Shown here: in pieces, positions 50,101-64,000 of the stretch
Layout of the letters: every line of letters starts with the position of its first letter
How positions within the stretch are numbered: position 1 is the stretch's first letter
Source of the DNA: Chrysomallon squamiferum
Taxonomy: Eukaryota; Mollusca; Gastropoda; Neomphalida; Peltospiridae
NCBI GenBank assembly: GCA_012295275.1
Contig: CM022670.1
Coordinates: 5,048,764-5,112,763, forward strand
Length of the DNA: 64,000 bases
Direction: 5' to 3'
Notes under the pieces: model-generated
Told to the model about the DNA's origin: nothing
Seen by the model: only the letters and a program-made list of their open reading frames with translations
The model's database searches: none
Position numbers and translations under genes: made by a program

Positions 50101-52270
50101 ATGATCTGAGTAGAAGTAAGTGTGTGTCTGTGTGTATGTGTTCTGTTTGTTTGTGTATGTACATGTATGTGACCAAACTGTTATATTTCTTTTTCTTTCA
50201 TTCGTTTATCATTTCTTTCGTTTACTCATTCATCAGTTTTGTCATGTCTGCTTTTTCTCTCATTCATTCATTCTTTTATTCATTCACCATTCTTTCTTTT
50301 TCGATCATTCATTCATTCTCATGTTTTTTCAGTAAATTAGTTATTTCTACTCTATTTTCTTTCATTTCCAATTAATTCTGTTTAGAATTAATAAGTAAAA
50401 TAATAATAATTAAAAAAATGTTATAAATGAACATTTTTGAAAAATAATTCTAAACAAAATGATTAGAAATCATTAAAAGATATAAAAATAGAAAGATGAT
50501 TACATTATCATTGTAGTGAACATATTAAAATAAAGTAAGACCGGTCATGGTTTATGTGTTTGTTACGTAATAATACCTGACATGTCATCCCGTTATCACG
50601 ATTTCCAAGTCAAACGTTTCAAAAACTCGCCTGTCTTAATACCGTACCTCGCAAACAAAATAAATGCAAATATATACATTATTACAGTACGTTGTATAAT
50701 ATTCATCCGACAAAACGAAGTGATAGGCGGTTGAATTGAAGCAAATAAAAAGTTTTTAATGGCACTGAATTGTGATGACCACGGCTACAGATCTAGTTAT
50801 CAATTTGAAACTTCATTAAACATGTCAAAAATGTCACTGATTAATATCACGTGAACGAACCAGTCATTCGAATTACTGCCTGCAGTCGTCGTCGTATCCA
50901 CAAAATCCAACGCCGAAAACCTTCGTTGTCGTTGTCCAGGTTTAATACAACATTTAATTCTTGGCAAGTTTTGTACAGCAGGATATGTTATTTAAAAAAA
51001 TAAAAAAAATTAAAACATGACACTTGTTCAACAGAAAAACATGGAACTCGAGGTCTAAAGCACAGAACACAGGTTTAGAGACATCCGATGGTAAAATTAT
51101 TAAATTTGCGATATTTTAAACATCATCTGCTACGCAGTGTTGCCAGTAAGGGTATGACATCTACACATGTACTTGCAGTGGTTGTTCTTATAATGTACAA
51201 TCACATTTTGTGGCGTGGTTGATTTGCTTTATTTTCGAAATCTGTATATGTAAGCATACGTATATATGTATGTCTGTGTGTTTGTGTGGGCAACGTATTC
51301 TTCGCTGTGTCTGTGTTTTTATGTAGAGATTTTAGACTTTCATTTATATTCAGATATGTTAGCACAGATCCAGTCATTGTTTATTCAGTCAAAAACTAAC
51401 AAAAAGCTGACTATCTTTTCTTTCTTTTTTTTCTTTTTTCTGTGATAAGGCACCGCTCTATGGATCGAATCCCTCTACCAGCCACGTTAACGTCCTAATG
51501 AAACGAACCCAGTCAGTGAGGTCGATGGACTGAAATTATCTACAGGTGAAAAGCTTTTTATTGTCAGGCTCGTGAAAGTTTTACGACATTATGGAAAACC
51601 ATCATCTTTGTATATGTTTGGCTGATGAACTTTTTACTGGAATCCAGTACACTCGGTCAGCTATATCGTATTAACAGGTTCTTGATTCCACAGCAGGTCA
51701 GCTGGTCAGGAAAATTTCATTACTTCAGTTCCCTCAAAGAACGATGTGTTTAATTCCAGATTCGTTATGCACTAAGAATGCATGTTCTGCGAACTGCCAG
51801 TAAACCAATTTCCCGTTCCACCTAGTTCTGTCCTATATGTCCTGACTTATATCACATATTCTCTCTTTTCGTGCACCCAAAATTAATGTTTTTCCTTTGT
51901 AAAAATTTGTATTATTTACAGATTTCTATACTGGTCTACTTTTGTCTGCCTGTTTTTTTGCATTTCATCTATACTTCTTTCTTTCTTTCTTTCTTTCTCT
52001 CACTCATTCTCGTTCTTTTGTTTTTTCTCTCTCTCTTTCTTTGTCTGTCTGTCTGTCTGTCTCATTTAGGTTTCATTTTCGCACGGTCTGCTGAGAAAAT
52101 GCGACAGTCTTCGTGACTTCTGTGAATGGGAAATCCAGTTAAACAACCATCTAACGATATACACAAAACGCGTAAACCTTGACAACCGTAAACTGTTTCT
52201 ACAAATACATCAGAAAAACTTAGCTTATCTTTGATAAACACTGCTTATTACCCTACAAAGGAAAGAACAA

Positions 52271-52278
52271 TGACGTCA
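52271..52278 (+). promoter_or_regulatory. Perfect cAMP response element palindrome (TGACGTCA)
   Basis: The 8-bp CREB/ATF palindrome lies at the edge of a CpG-bearing patch (52265-52320). There is no gene nearby, so its role is unknown. Confidence 0.3.
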
Positions 52279-53041
52279 GCCTCGGAGGCGTTGGTATCAC
52301 GACGTTGCAACTTCTGCCTTATTAACTTCGTTTTCGTCTGTCAAATCTGTTCCGCCTCTGCACTGCAAACAAAAGTTGGGCACGATAATGGGTACGATGA
52401 GCACATGAAAAGAAGAAATGATCTTAACGTTATTTAATCAGTCCGCAGGCATGAGTCACTGGCACAAAGCACGTTATGAACACAATTACTTTTGCAGAAT
52501 AAACCGTGAAATCATTTTTCAAGGCGTTTGAACTGCTACTTTCATTTATATCTACGCTTATTCGTGTTGAAAGGTCCGCCATTGTTAGTTTTGAAGGCCG
52601 GGTACATTTGGAAAACCAATATGAGGTAAAGTCACACGCCCTTAACCCACCAGTTTGCCGTACCTGCTTATTATATCCATTTCGCCAATAGCACCAGAAC
52701 ATGAAAAAAGAAATTGAAATAAAAAAAACCGCCCATTTTGAGTACGTTGTAGGTATTAATAAATAAATGGGTGTTGTCTCGTAATGACAATGGTGGAAAT
52801 AAAGATTATTGTTAATGATGGATATATAACTGAGTTACACCAGAAAACCGTGTCAGTATGTTTATTTACACAGATTTTGTTTGAGGATACATGTAATAAC
52901 TGATTATATTTGTGTATGTATTTACATATGCTTTTCTTTCTATGTATGTCTGTATTTATGTATGAATGTCTTTAGGTATGGTGCGTGTATGTATGTATGT
53001 ACGGTTGGATGAATTTCAGTATATCTGTGTGTGTATATTAC

Positions 53042-53088
53042 ATATATATATATATATATTATACACACACACACACACACACACACAT
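53042..53088 (+). repeat. (TA)n then (CA)n microsatellite
   Basis: A TA run followed by about 12 CA units. Confidence 0.95.
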
Positions 53089-54310
53089 ATTATGCATGTA
53101 TATATGTACATATGTTTGCATTGTTTTATTTATATTATAACATTTATGTTTCTGATGATTCGCATAGTAATGAAGATAGGCCACGGAATTAAAAGCATAC
53201 TTATTATTTTTTAAGTAAAACATACAGTAAAACTTCAACTATGGCTCAAACAAAGCTAAACATCTTAAAATACTTTCATGTGCAGACGACATCCACGGAA
53301 TTGTTTTTTTCCAGTTTTCAGATGTTCGGACAAGAAATTGGCGACCTGTACTTTTTTAAACACCGTACGCATGTTGAAATAGGTAATACAACGGACAAAA
53401 TACGAAGGTATATTAATACAGGTCTATAGTCTACATATATTACGTACGAGTTCGCGGAAAGGTATGAGATATAATGCGTACCGTAACGGCTCGTTTACTT
53501 TTGTTGGATTCATAGCCGTGGTACTCGATTTGATACGGTCTTCTTTTCGTCTGGTCAAAGTTACACCTGATTCTTTTGTAAGTCATATTCATGAGCCTTT
53601 GATTTTTCTATCAAAGGGCAAAGTCGGTCAGCAGTCTTTGTGGGAGTGAAAACTTCTCGTTTGAATGGTGGTTTCAAGTTAACAATATTTCTAAACACAT
53701 GCTTTTTGAGTGAGTTACTATTTGACTTCTTTTCTTTTCTTCTTTGTATTTTTTGTTTTTTAAATTTTATTTCTAAACATATGTAAAAAATAAACTTATT
53801 TTTATGGATGATAAAAAAAAAAAAAAGGTTTATTAAATCATTAAAATCCATGACTACTGTGAAAATATAGTTAAATACTATGTTTGGTTATTTTTGACGT
53901 CCAGAATGAGGATTGATATAAATATCTTACAGTCGTATTGTAAACAAATATTTTAATGTTTAAACAATTACAAGTCAAACTTGGATAAAATAAAATGTTA
54001 AAGAGACGTTAAACAAGAAGTCATTCGTTTATTAAGAAAATATATATATCGCAGTTTACATGTTTACAGTCATGTGGATATACATGTATACCCCATTTTT
54101 CATCAGTGCTGGGAATTACTTAATTTAATTATACACACTGGATCCCGGATACATTGTGTATGCATTCCAGTTGCCTTATATGAGTGTGATTAATGTTTGA
54201 CATGCTTTCATCCCAGACCTGTTCAAGCAGGCATATCGTGGACAGTATCTGAGGTTAAAGCTTACATTATTTGTTTCTTAACAGTCTATAATCAAACAGA
54301 CAGCTGGATT

Positions 54311-54360
54311 CGAGCTTAGTGATTAAAGTTCTCATTTGATGGTTCTCTCAGGATCAATCT
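54311..54360 (+). mobile_element. tRNA-like SINE head remnant
   Basis: It begins with an A-box-like AGCTTAGTGATTAAAG, followed about 33 nt later by a B-box-like AGGATCAATC. It aligns with the minus-strand stretch at 44290-44340, including the shared TGATGGTT and TCAGGAT blocks, which supports a common short-element origin. Confidence 0.35.
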
Positions 54361-55510
54361 TCTTTATGTATTCGATTATTTTCCATCCTATTCAATAGAG
54401 CTGTGTATGTTTCCTGTCCATGGGAAGGTGCAGAATGATGATTGTTGCTTGCTTCCAATCAATAAATATTGGCATCGTGTTTCTTTTCTAGCATCATCAT
54501 TTTTTCCAGATATCATATTTGATGTCTCATATTAGGATAAATGAAAATGTACCACTTTTTCTTAAATAAAATAGTTTAAATATCATTCATCTATCCATAC
54601 ATTCGTCCATCCATTCATTCATTTGTATAATAATTCATTTATTCATTCATTTACTCTTTCATAGATTCGTTGATTCGTTTCCATCCGTTCATCTTTCATT
54701 CATTCATTCATTCATCAATTCATTCATTCATCCTTCAGCTTATTCATTCACTCATTCAGAAACCTTGGGGTATCGGCAAACCAACCGTCTTTTGATATCT
54801 TAAAATAGTCTCTCGCTTAATGCTGTTTAAGTTAAATTAACATTTACTTTACTCACGCAACATCGACAGATTTGTGTGCGAGAGAATTCTTCAAGTCTCA
54901 TTACGTAACTGAACGAGATCGCTGTGTGTATCTGTACACGTAATTCAAATTTACACACCACACCTGTATCAACGGCTTTACTACGTCTTTGGCAGGGTAG
55001 ATAAACACCGCCTAATTCAACAGAGTCGCCTAACTTTAGCAAATATATGGATTTCTGTGCCAGTTCCTGAGTCTAACAGTTAAAGTTACCCCCGAAACAA
55101 AGCACCAGCTTCGACAGAGTGAAATGGGTTAATTTGATCTTGAGCTTAATGTAGTTCTCAGTAAAGTTATCTCATTGGAGGAATATAAGGACAAGAGAAC
55201 TAGGTTTAAAGTGGTCAATAAACTTAAAAATGGAAAAATGGTTATGAGAAAATGTGTAGAATTGGATATATTTTAGACTAAGAGTCTGGAACGGACTGTT
55301 ATTTCCACGAAAAAGGGTCGTTATCTAACGAAAAGGACCGTAATTATATGTAACATCAACTTCACTTTTGAAATATATTTAAAAATTATAAATATATTTC
55401 TTATTATAAATGATTTTCATATAATATCATAGATCATGATATTCATATCACCCTTTTCTGCAGTACTGGATAAAGTACCCTTGAGAAAGTTATTTAAAAG
55501 ATGAAAAGCA

Positions 55511-55552
55511 GTTTGAAATAGTTTTAAATAGTTTTAAATAGTTTTAAATAGT
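55511..55552 (+). repeat. 10-bp tandem repeat (about four copies of AATAGTTTTA)
   Basis: Three perfect copies and a partial one, the first with a single variation. Confidence 0.9.
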
Positions 55553-58500
55553 TCCGCTTTGAGAGGTAAAAATCTATTAAAGTACCATTAAGACGATAAA
55601 ATTTACCCAGTTGTAGTGTCCTTTTTTCCCCCAGCCGTAATATATGCCTTAAAAAATATATATCTCTATTTCCTATCCTTTGAAGATTCGGAATTTACAT
55701 ACTAGAAGAATGCTTCCAATTTTCATATACATTAAAAAAAGCAGAAAATGCAGATCTAGTTGAAAAGATATCTAGAGGGGAAAAAAAAGGGAAAAAAAGA
55801 AAGAAAAAAGTTAAAGTAACCTTAAATTATCAGCTGTGTCTAAAACGCCAGTTGTTTAATGTCTACGTATATCTAGATACCGTACGTGTATCTAGTCACA
55901 GTGTTTAATTCCGATTGAATCTGAAGATACTATCATTAAACAGCCAAGAGTCTCGTTTTTTTCTTTTGTATGACAAGTGGTAATAAATCACTTACCTTTT
56001 ATTTAGAAACATATATACATTTACAAACAGTTTATGTCCTTTTTCATTTGTTTAGATTGCATCGCTGCCTCAAGCTTAGCGAGATGGAAAAAATTCAATA
56101 AAATTTCGTCACCTCCGAGTTTGTAAGTAAATTCAGGCAAACTGGACCCAGTGACTTCTTCACTTGCTGAAGGCTGCAGGCTTAAGACTTTTTGAACAAC
56201 AGTTAAAAGGAAAAATGTTAAACTTTTATGACGTTTGACAAATTTGTACCATTTGCCCCAGGTAATAATTGTTGTTGGAATTATATTGATGTTAGAAACA
56301 TTGTAATAATGAATTAATGAAATACCTTTTTCGTTACAAGTTGCACATCAGCATTATACACAGTCACCAAGAGAAAGTTCAGAAATAAAGAAAAAATGCA
56401 TAACACTTACATATACGTTTACAGTGAGATTTATTTGTTTTTATTTATGATTATGTGAAGAAAAAAGAAAAAAAAGAAGAGAAATCTGTCCAAAGATGAA
56501 ATAACAACTAGATAAACATTCATACATATAGGTACTTAAAATATTACTGCATATTCACATACATTCACACACACAAACATATTCACAAAGAGAGACAGAG
56601 AGAGAGAGAGAAAGAGTAGATGAAAGAGATATACAGAAAGAGTGAGAGGCTCGTGCATTTCAAATAAATGAATTATCATTAATGAGAGAAACAATTGATT
56701 TTAAAAGTTAATAATAATAATAAATGTATAATTAAAAACCCGCGAGGTAGACATAACATTAAACTCGCATCCAGTCCTTTATTTAACAAAACCACTAAAA
56801 CTAATTTCAACATTTGACACTCTGCTGTTGCTGTTTTGTTTTTATTTTTTAAATTTCTTTTCACTCAGTGACTCATAAGATCAAATCACTTCAAATGCTT
56901 TTTTAATTCAGGTTACTTCAAAAAATAATGATATTTATTTCCATCAGTGTCAAAGGTAACAAAAAAAAAAAAACCCATTCAGTTTTAAAGTTTAATCAGT
57001 GGTAACAACTTTTTGAAACAGTCTTAGATTTCGTTTCTTAAAAACTAATCGAATGTTTGGCAGATAACAGCAACGGTGTTAATAATTGCTGATAACGTAA
57101 CAGTAATTTCTTTGTAAGCAGACATTCCTTCGTCACCAAAGCTGTTGTATCTCTGACCGTATTTCTACCAGTCCCCGCACTGGTCTAGAAAGCTGTTAGC
57201 ACTTTACATTTTTTTAATTTTAATTTTAGTAAAATACATATAATTATATTTCTTTATACAAATATTATTTGAAAGGGTATAACCTGGGGATAAGTCTGAA
57301 ATGATTGACAAAATCCATGATGGCAGCTCATAACTCAGCAACTGTTTTACTTTAAGGTTAAATCAGGTTGCAGAAATGTAGTCACATGAACTGATCTACT
57401 GAAAACTGTATCGTTTATAATCATTGCTGGCCTTGACGTGTGTGTCAACAAGCGATAGAAATTTTTAATTTTCTATAATAAGCTGCATTTCTTTACTAAA
57501 TCAGGGTTGCCAAGTTGAAAAATTAGCTATCAGTCTTTGGAATTGAAAATTGGAAATTAAAACGTGATTTCTAACCAAACTGGAAATTATTTGTTTTAAG
57601 CACCGCGCAGGTAGATTAAAATAAGCTAGTCCATATCTGATTTAATTTTGTAAAATTAGATTCATGTATGCCTATCTGGGGAAACTTTAAGTGTCAGCGT
57701 ACGGTTTTTTGTGGAATAAATATGTATAAACAAAGAAACAAAATAGAAGAAGAAGAGAAAACTACTCGCTGATGTCTTTCCAGTTCAGTTTTCAAGTATC
57801 CTGTAAAGACGGGTGAATAATTTCAGTAAAGGGCAGCCTGGTCATAGTTTGATGAATCATTTATGTGATTAATTAAATTTTGGAAAGATGAAAAATAAAA
57901 CGCGATGACACCGAAATAGAAAAGTAAGCGGCAGATATGCATTATATCTTCAGGTTTGCAATATATAACCGCTGTCCTGTTAAAACTTATTACGTACGTT
58001 ATACAAAAATATCCGCTGCTTTGGGCACAGTTTGGCTTCATGCACTGGTGAACGGTTCTGTGTATTAGAGTTAATGGTTAGTTTTTTTTTTAACGGGTTT
58101 CTTCATTATATGCGCGATCCGCCAAATTTCTTATCTAAACCAGGGTTGTGTTGACAAAGGGGGCTGCCTATTAAAACACTAATCCGTGGATAAACCCTGC
58201 TCATTTCTCACCATCTTTCTGTGATATAACCACTTGAATAATACAGTTTGCAGTCAGGTCACAGATAACAGGATGACGCGCTGACTTGTTTGGTTTGGGA
58301 TAAGCGTGTTCTTACACAGACCTTTATTTACCTACGTATGTATACTGGTGTTTGTGTACCATTATACATGCACGACGGTATACACGCCTGCATTTATACG
58401 TACATGCGTACCTAAATACATACGTACATGCGTACATGCGTATATGCATAGATTCATAAATACATACACAAATACAGATACGAATATAAAAAGGGTAAAC

Positions 58501-60931
58501 ATGCATGCAAAAACACTTATTATATACAAAAGCAACATTAGTATCATCATCATAATCAAAAACAACAAGAACAACAACAAAAGCAAAAGACTAAACAACA
58601 AACCCCAATAAAAAATAATATATATATCAAATTTTTTTTTTTTAAATTAAAAAATGAAATAGAATAACAACAACAATAGATCTCAATAGACAGACCAGTT
58701 TGTAATATTGTGTAGAATCTAATATATGAACACATTTTTATCCTTAATAAAACCACTGATTTTATGAACGGGTATTATAAATAGATAAAACTTGATTTTG
58801 TTTTAATAAACACAAAGCGTTAGAAATAACGGAATTTTATCTTATCTCCAATAACTGGTCCTGTAAATTCTAATTATTTTCTGCTTACCTTTTCTACATT
58901 TTTGTACCTAACACTGTTTTTGAAAGGTGTGAAAAAAAAAAAAAAAAAAAAAAAATGTATACATCTTATTTGTTTCGCCAAGTAGGAGGCAAAAAAGTTA
59001 ATCTTATATTTCTGTGAAATGTGGATTTCATGGGATTAGAACGACAGTTTTGTGTGTTAAAAGTTAATCTACAAAACCCCTTTGGTTTTCTTCATATATT
59101 AACTTTGATTTAAGCCGATTTTAATATATTAAAATATCGCCTGCGTCAAAGCATGCACGGATCATTTTGTTGCTATAAAATTACTCACGTGTGCGATATA
59201 CACCTACATACGTAAAGCAGCAGTCTTATACACGCACACACACACACATACATATAAACAACATGTAGGGAAATCGCGATTTATTACCTGGAGATTTAGC
59301 ATTTCTGCGTGAATTCTGCCAGTGAAAATATAAGCGACATTCAATACTTAGAATAATATTAAGAATAACATTAAGAATAACTCATGTTAGAAAAATTAGA
59401 TATCTTTATTTATTTATTATTGGTTGTTGTTTTGGGGTTTTTTTGTGGGTTTTTTTATATATACGATTGGGGATATTAATACAATTGGTTATTATTTAAA
59501 TTTATATATATTTTTTCCGTCTATGGATAATAACTGAATACAAAACATTCAGGACCAATACTGATATTATAAACAGTATTAATTCATCATCATCAAATAT
59601 ATTAATATTTTTTCATCCGTATCTTCATCATCATCGTTATTATGATGATCATCATTGTCATCATCCTATCACTTTTTTTTACCACCATAATAATGATTAT
59701 TGTCATAATATATTTAATTTCGTTTTTCTTTCTTTCTTTCTTTTTTCGTTTCTTCTTTGTTTTTCTTTGTTTTTTTACTCTTGCGCCACTTTTGGTGACT
59801 TCATGGACATCTCTTTGTGAGGAAGACTACTCAAAATTCCTTCTGAATGTTGCTTCATTTGTACTAGAAAGAAGAGCATCCACTTCAAAGAAGGTAAATA
59901 TTTTCATCACTAAGAGTGTACTTGTGTAGACAGTCGGAATTTTTTTGATGGAAATTCTTTAATGACATCTAAGAAGTTAATTAGTCCCCGTTGACACCAT
60001 TCAAATTTAACAGACGACCCAAAATAAAAATAATAAAGAGAATGAATAATAATAATACAAAATAATAATAATACAATAAATAAATAAATAAAATTTTTTA
60101 AAAAGTAAAATAAATACAAGACAAAATGTAATGTTAAAACAAACTGAAAGAAAAACTATTATTTCCATTTCCATAAAGAAGATCAACACTTTGGAATTCA
60201 TCAACATTTTCTTCTGGGTTCTGGAAGGAAGAAGCTTATCTCACCTATTTTCGAGTTCTAAATTGCCTCCCCTTTTTTCAGCTTTCGCAATTTTCAGATT
60301 TGAGAAAAGAAAAGAAAGAAAAACAAGTGTCATTCTGATCCTCTCTAAAGGTGCCAGAGCTTTCCCATTCGTGTTTTTTTTTTTTTGTTCCCCTAAATAA
60401 AAAAAGAAAAAAAAAAAGAAAGAAAAAGTGATATCATTTTCTTAAGCAAGTTATCGTGGATTTACACAACACTTAAGCCTATTACAAACACAGGTTTAGT
60501 AAGACGAGTTGTTATGTCAGAGGACCAGCTATCTCGCAGAATGGAGCGCGGACACGTAAAAGTGAAAAGGAGTCTTTACCAAGTGGCTTTAAAACCGATA
60601 CCGTAATACACGGCGCTAATGAAACCTAGGCGGATTATCACTTGTCACAGAACGCCCGCTCTTTGTGAGGCGTGTTTGTTTTTTTGTTAGTTTTTCGGTT
60701 TCATCCATCGCACAAAGACGCTCTGATCGGATGAACGAGCCGGTTCAGAACGACATTCTGTTTGCTCGAGATGACCTCCGACCTCTCCGAGTCACTTCAC
60801 CAGACTGCTGGAGTATCTCGTGCCATCATCACAATGCAAGCTTCGCGTCGCAGATGTCGTCGTGCAAGTCGGTGATGTAAAGTTATTCCGTAGTGTCCCG
60901 CGTGAATAGCCGAACTGAACAACTGGTTAAC

Positions 60932-60944
60932 GCCACCTCGTGGC
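60932..60944. promoter_or_regulatory. CTCF-like near-palindrome (GCCACCTCGTGGC)
   Basis: It ends a CpG-bearing block (60470-60960). It resembles the CCACC-type half of a CTCF site on both strands; a related CTACCTAGTGG lies at about 39280-39290. Weak motif match. Confidence 0.2.
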
Positions 60945-62164
60945 AAATTTTGTATCCGTTATTAGAAAGTGAATTAACAAATGACTGATTACAGATACCT
61001 GAATGTAATTAATACTATTACTGGTGAAGCTGAATTGGTCACTTTAATATTTCTTTAACGACAAGACATGACGTATTTTATTACTAACTGTCATTCTAAA
61101 TGAATAAACAAATATTTAATTAATATTTAAATTAAACGGACATTAAAATTTAATTGCTAACGGCTCAAAATTAACTTATTATCGACCGACATCAGACACC
61201 TTTTGAATATGAGTTGTTATTAGGATTCAGTAAATAAACAGTGAGTGAATAATGTTTCAACACATTTTGATGCCAATGGTTAAAAAGTATCAAATGTAAT
61301 TACATGTAATAATGATCTGAGAGAGATAGCGTATCACCATAGCCATGTTTTACTGTTACCAGTTAGCATTAAGGATATATTATGTTCTCCTTCCCGTAGA
61401 CGTTTACTGCCATATATGGTTATATTATTATTATTATTTAAAAATTTAAATAATTTTACAGAGGTCAGTAGAACAGCAATAATAATTACAGGGGCTGTAG
61501 CAGCAATAACAACAACAACAACAGCAGCAATCACAGTAATAATAAAGTCAGAAATTAGGACGATCGCAACAACCAAAAATCCCCACATATAAAAGGTCAA
61601 TGTTCAAAAATAAATAACTGACAAACATCAAAAATAAACATATATTACAAAATTATTTTCGCTTCAGTTATTTCATTACTTTTAAAAGTGAATGAAAAAA
61701 AAATAAAATAAAATAAAAAAGAAAAAAATAAAGAAAAGAAAAAAGAAAAAAAAACAAATTAAGAAGAAAAGAAAACAAAAACGAATATAAAAGAAAGACG
61801 AAGTAAAGTAAAGATCAACATTCCAGGGTACACGAAATTTCGTAAATAATATTCAAATTCATTAATGACGTCAACGATGACATATATCTAACTAAATGGC
61901 CAATCGCTGAGCTGGAGAGCAATAATTCACTCGCGCTGCCAGACAAAGAGGTATTGTTGTTGTGGACTGAACTGGCTAATGTCAATATGTATTGAAGGTA
62001 ACAGAACCGTGCTATCTGTGGGATTATCCCAACATCAAACCAGTATTAACAAGTTTTTGTTATTTTTCAAAACATATTATAAGAAAATGACAATTTTAGT
62101 AAAGGAAGAAATTCTCCCGTAACGGATCAAGTTACGCATATTTCATAACGGCCTTTAAATCGAT

Positions 62165-62166
<2 letters not shown>

Positions 62167-62220
<54 letters not shown>

Positions 62221-62230
62221 TATAATAATA
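62167..62230 (+). repeat. (AAT)n microsatellite
   Basis: About 18 perfect units then imperfect copies. Confidence 0.95.
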
Positions 62231-63010
62231 AGAAGAACAGCAACAACAACACTACTACAACAATAAAATAAAAAAGCTAAGCGTTAGAAACCTGTACACA
62301 CACAAACACACATACACACCCGCACACAGTCAAACACACACATACATACACGTGTGTGTGTGTTTATAGATATGTAGAGAGATGGATAGGTAAATAAATA
62401 GAGAGATGGACGGATGGATGAATGACTGGATGGATAGCAGATATAAATCAACATGCCTGTTATCTGAAACGTGACAATACAAGAATACAACCAGAAATTC
62501 TTCCTGGTATATTTAATCTGCACAGGTTAAACTTCGGATTACCAATCATGACTCGATATATATAATGAAAGAAGAAGGAAGAATAAATGTTATCTGAATA
62601 AGAAAAAAAAAAAAAAATCAGTCACACACCTATGACTCATAGATTGATTTCGGAATTTTATCCAGGCTTTTCCTAGTATAATGATGACGTAAGATATTCT
62701 AAATAACAACAACCACAACAGCAACAGGAATAACAACAACAGTAATCGTGGCAGTAGGAAAAATAACAACAACAACAACAACAATAAAACCTGTATAGTG
62801 TGTAAACTAATTCATCTTCAGAAACATTAGCCAGTGATAAACAATGAATAATAGTCTTTTATAATGATTTATTTATTTATTTATTTATTTGTTTATTTAT
62901 CTTTTTGTCTCTTTGTGATTCTTTGTATTTACCCTGAAGGGGCGGATTTTACTTTATGTAAGGGGGTTCAGAAACAGTTTGTAAATATTTATAAATATTA
63001 CAGGATACTT

Positions 63011-63011
<1 letters not shown>

Positions 63012-63096
<85 letters not shown>
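63012..63096 (+). repeat. (GA)n microsatellite
   Basis: About 84 nt of uninterrupted GA. The Arg-Glu open frame that ends in it is not a gene. Confidence 0.97.
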
Positions 63097-63099
<3 letters not shown>

Positions 63100-64000
63100 A
63101 ACTATTTTATAGGGAGAAACACTTTCAGTGTTGTGTGTATGTCTTTCAAGATAAATAAATAAATAAAATAGCAACGGAGAGAATAAACAAATTCAGTAAA
63201 ATCAAATTAAATCAAATCAGGCCAAATAAATAAATAAATTTCAGCACTATCTAATCTTGATCCGTGTGATCTATGTTTTGTTATCATTTCACAAAACATG
63301 ACTTACCTCATTAAGACTGCATACCATTCATATTACACTTAATCGTCAGTGTATGAGGAGTACCAGTGCATTTTGAAAGACAAAGGAAATAAAATTTAAA
63401 GAAGTCTTTCGCGGTATTTAAAAGAAGTAAAAATGAGAAAAATCAAAATTAAAGGATAATATCAGATTTTGACATTTTCATGTTGATATATCTATTTTAT
63501 CATACTAAAAATGGCAAAAAAAAAATCTTGTTTTCCCCCATGCATTTATCTAGGTAGAATTCTGTATTTTTCAGGGTGACCCCCCCCCACAAAAAAAAAA
63601 AAAAAAAAATCCGATTGCTCATAATTTGATACTTAACTAGCACAGTGCGGTATATCTTATAATAATAATAATAATAATAGCAAGAACATTACACATTTTT
63701 CTTCTTCTTTTTCTTCTTCTTCTTCTTCCTCCTTTTATTATTAAAACAACAGAAAACAACAAAAAAAAATACATTCATACCAAATAAACTATAACAGCCC
63801 AGAGGTGTGAGGTATGGTCATTCATCCTTTTGCTCAATTAGAGAAAACACGTATAAAATCACATCAAACCGTAGTTAAACATAGCACACGCCAGACACCA
63901 ATAGAATCTTACGTTATCTCTGAAGGGAGCCAATTAAAAGCCCCGTTACAAAAATGCGCCGTTCGGTGCCCATAAACAACCGTGATGCACCATGACGTCT

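Larger units (their letters stand above)
53089..58300. other. Intergenic stretch
   Basis: No gene recognised. Two neighbouring plus-strand open frames (53241-53429 and 53464-53649, 62 and 61 codons) lie in a less AT-rich patch but show no motif or splice logic. There is a tRNA-like remnant at 54311-54360, CATT-type repeats at 54595-54745, a 10-bp tandem repeat at 55511-55552, and GA-rich sequence at 56588-56650. Confidence 0.5.
58301..64000. other. Intergenic stretch to the window end
   Basis: No gene recognised. It holds TACG/CATA-type sequence at 58330-58470, poly(A) at 58932-58955, a CpG-bearing block at 60470-60960, an (AAT)n array at 62167-62230, short CA and (GGAT)-type runs at 62290-62440, and a GA array at 63012-63096. 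The last 130 nt become less AT-rich again, so a feature may begin beyond the edge. Confidence 0.5.

Noticed and set aside
51460-51475. GGATCGAATCCC as a tRNA B box
   Set aside because: No A box at the right distance and no cloverleaf pairing; at most a decayed short-element scrap.

Overview
The window looks like nuclear DNA from an invertebrate animal. The genes are split by GT-AG introns, the DNA is very AT-rich, and there are many long microsatellites: (CT/GA)n, (CA/GT)n, (AAT)n and (TGTA)n. A spiralian, possibly a mollusc such as a cephalopod, fits the repeat style and the TRIM-NHL protein, but the sequence alone does not settle the species. There is no sign of bacterial, plasmid, phage or CRISPR content.

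Layout. 1-7683 is AT-rich DNA downstream of the first gene and probably includes its long 3'UTR. 7684-13633 (minus strand) holds the coding exons of a complete TRIM-NHL protein: 12 exons, all in phase, 923 aa, RING / B-box 1 / B-box 2 / coiled coil / Ser-Pro-Asn-rich linker / NHL propeller. A probable noncoding first exon lies near 14822-14945, with YY1-, E2F- and NRF1-like promoter motifs around it. 15000-23700 is non-coding as far as I can see, with an inverted-repeat pair (about 16.2 and 19.5 kb) and two CT arrays. 23708-25426 (minus) is a three-exon gene for a 228-aa charged, Ser/Thr-rich protein that I do not recognise. 25727-27986 (minus) is a complete three-exon DPH3 gene (81 aa, CSL zinc finger), which supplies electrons for diphthamide synthesis.

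From about 28 kb to the end (36 kb) I find no complete gene. There is one plausible orphan coding exon (29707-29870, minus), many microsatellites, a minisatellite, a dispersed direct repeat (37.7 and 41.2 kb), tRNA-like short-element remnants, and islands of more balanced base composition that could be regulatory.

The three genes are on the same strand but share no obvious pathway. The most unusual local arrangement is the 0.3 kb spacing between DPH3 and the next gene: the only AATAAA I found between them sits about 12 nt before a good splice acceptor of the downstream gene. I did not find a clear new biological system. The best leads are that junction, the unknown 228-aa protein and the orphan exon.
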